A DNA stretch of 64,000 nucleotides, taken from Microbacterium thalassium. Lineage in GTDB: Bacteria; Actinomycetota; Actinomycetes; Actinomycetales; Microbacteriaceae. This document shows positions 63,503-64,000 of this stretch, piece by piece. The stretch is from NCBI RefSeq assembly GCF_014208045.1, contig NZ_JACHML010000001.1:372001-436000 (forward strand). Reading direction: 5' to 3'. The position numbers and the translations under genes were made by a program. Numbering within the stretch: the stretch's first letter is position 1; each line of letters begins with the position of its first letter. The notes under the pieces were generated by a model that worked only from the letters and a program-made list of their open reading frames with translations, was not told where the DNA came from and searched no databases.

Positions 63503-64000
63503 ATGGCGCAAAGGTCCCGTTTCTCAACGAGCACTCTGCTCATCTGCGCGGCGATCGGGGTCGCGACGGGTGCGCTCCAGGCCGGCGCCGGCGCCCTCGG
63601 CGGCGTGGTCTCGGCGGCCGTGCCGCTGCTCTACGGCCTCGTGCTCGGCATCCATGTCCTGCCCGGCGTGATCGCGCAGGAACTCCTGCGCCGGCCGTGG
63701 GTCGCGCTGCTCACGCACCTCATCGCGGCGCTCGTCGGCGCCGCGTTCGTGCCGGTGTGGATTCCGCGGTACATCGGCACCGCGCTGCTGATCGGCGGAC
63801 TGCAGGAGGGCATCGCGGCGCTCGGCCGCTATCGCAAGTGGGAGCCGTGGCGGTTCTTCCTGTCGGCGATCATCATCGGCGCCGTCATCGCCGCCGCGAT
63901 CTGGTTCGCCGCGGACGTGTCGCGCTTCCCGGTCTGGGGGCAGATCGTCTACGTCGCCCTGTTCCTGCTCGGCCCGGTCCTGTGGACGGCGGCGGGCCTC
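63503..64000 (+). CDS. ECF transporter S component, YkoE-like (3' end cut by window)
   Basis: First 166 codons of a membrane protein running off the right border. Five or so hydrophobic segments are seen. LLTHLIAALVGAAFVP near 74-89 and LQEGIAALGRYRKWEPW near 99-115 match YkoE, the substrate-binding S component of a thiamine/HMP-precursor ECF transporter. If so, ATPase and T-component genes should follow downstream. The vitamin is inferred from the family only. The start is supported by TAACAT at leaderless spacing. Confidence 0.78.
   Translation, partial: MAQRSRFSTSTLLICAAIGVATGALQAGAGALGGVVSAAVPLLYGLVLGIHVLPGVIAQELLRRPWVALLTHLIAALVGAAFVPVWIPRYIGTALLIGGLQEGIAALGRYRKWEPWRFFLSAIIIGAVIAAAIWFAADVSRFPVWGQIVYVALFLLGPVLWTAAGL

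Overview
The window is very GC-rich DNA (roughly 70% G+C) from an actinobacterium, most likely Microbacterium or a close relative in the Microbacteriaceae. Three things point there. Many genes have leaderless starts, with a TANNNT-type -10 box 6-7 nt before ATG or GTG. Chimeric actinobacterial proteins are present (a GT2-GtrA fusion, a Ski2-like helicase with a long actinobacterial C-terminus, SfLAP/GAP-family and NATD1-like proteins). One SDR closely resembles, from memory, levodione reductase of Leifsonia aquatica (Corynebacterium aquaticum). The taxonomic call is inference; there is no rRNA in the window.

Layout. 1-1.4 kb: the edge of a capsule or exopolysaccharide locus (a pyruvyl-transferase-like protein cut by the left border, and a glycosyltransferase). 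1.5-8.1 kb: an NhaC-type Na+/H+ antiporter, then an L-arabinose operon (araD-araB-araA) with its LacI-family regulator and a perfect 14-bp operator. 8.1-14.1 kb: an SdsA-like alkylsulfatase, a GAP-family membrane protein, an acyl-CoA synthetase and a Tat-exported multicopper oxidase under a CsoR-like copper box. 14.2-19.6 kb: an aminotransferase; a three-gene, ATGA-coupled operon (VOC dioxygenase, alpha/beta hydrolase, LLM flavin oxidoreductase) resembling quinone-detoxification mhqED modules, with a 12-bp-arm palindrome over its promoter; and a divergent levodione-reductase-like SDR. 19.7-29.1 kb: two uncharacterised proteins (one Tat-exported), pgi, a GcvR-like ACT protein, an SDR, a GT2-GtrA transferase, a glutaredoxin-like protein, an amidohydrolase and a GT-C-like membrane protein preceded by a 22-codon leader peptide. 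29.1-34 kb: a GPH-type transporter followed by a coupled aldehyde dehydrogenase / GMC oxidoreductase pair. 34-38.5 kb: a DEAD-box RNA helicase with a long 5' leader, proline iminopeptidase, malate dehydrogenase and a shrunken resolvase-like protein.

38.5-39.8 kb holds an intact IS110-family element. Its ~250-nt non-coding left end is where a bridge RNA would be encoded. 39.8-50.2 kb: a short UvrA-like ATPase, 3-methyladenine glycosylase I, a 13-C homopolymer, a zinc-ribbon protein, an acyl-CoA oxidase, a GNAT, formate-THF ligase, an MBL hydrolase and a membrane-anchored HExxH protein. 50.4-64 kb: two tandem SRPBCC proteins, RecQ, a histidine phosphatase, a DUF1697 protein, a Ski2-like helicase, small proteins, a secreted SGNH hydrolase, a pirin, a 999-residue secreted subtilase and, at the right border, the start of an ECF-type S component.

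The arabinose genes form a complete entry route to D-xylulose-5-phosphate, which feeds into the same central metabolism as pgi and mdh. Alkylsulfatase, acyl-CoA synthetase and acyl-CoA oxidase could together take an alkyl sulfate to beta-oxidation, though a dehydrogenase for the alcohol is not assigned. The strongest leads for something new are the IS110 bridge-RNA region, the palindrome-controlled mhqED-like operon, the copper box at the multicopper oxidase, the leader peptide at 27.5 kb, and a pair of related intergenic inverted repeats at 48.9 and 54.3 kb. I saw no tRNA, rRNA, CRISPR array or prophage.
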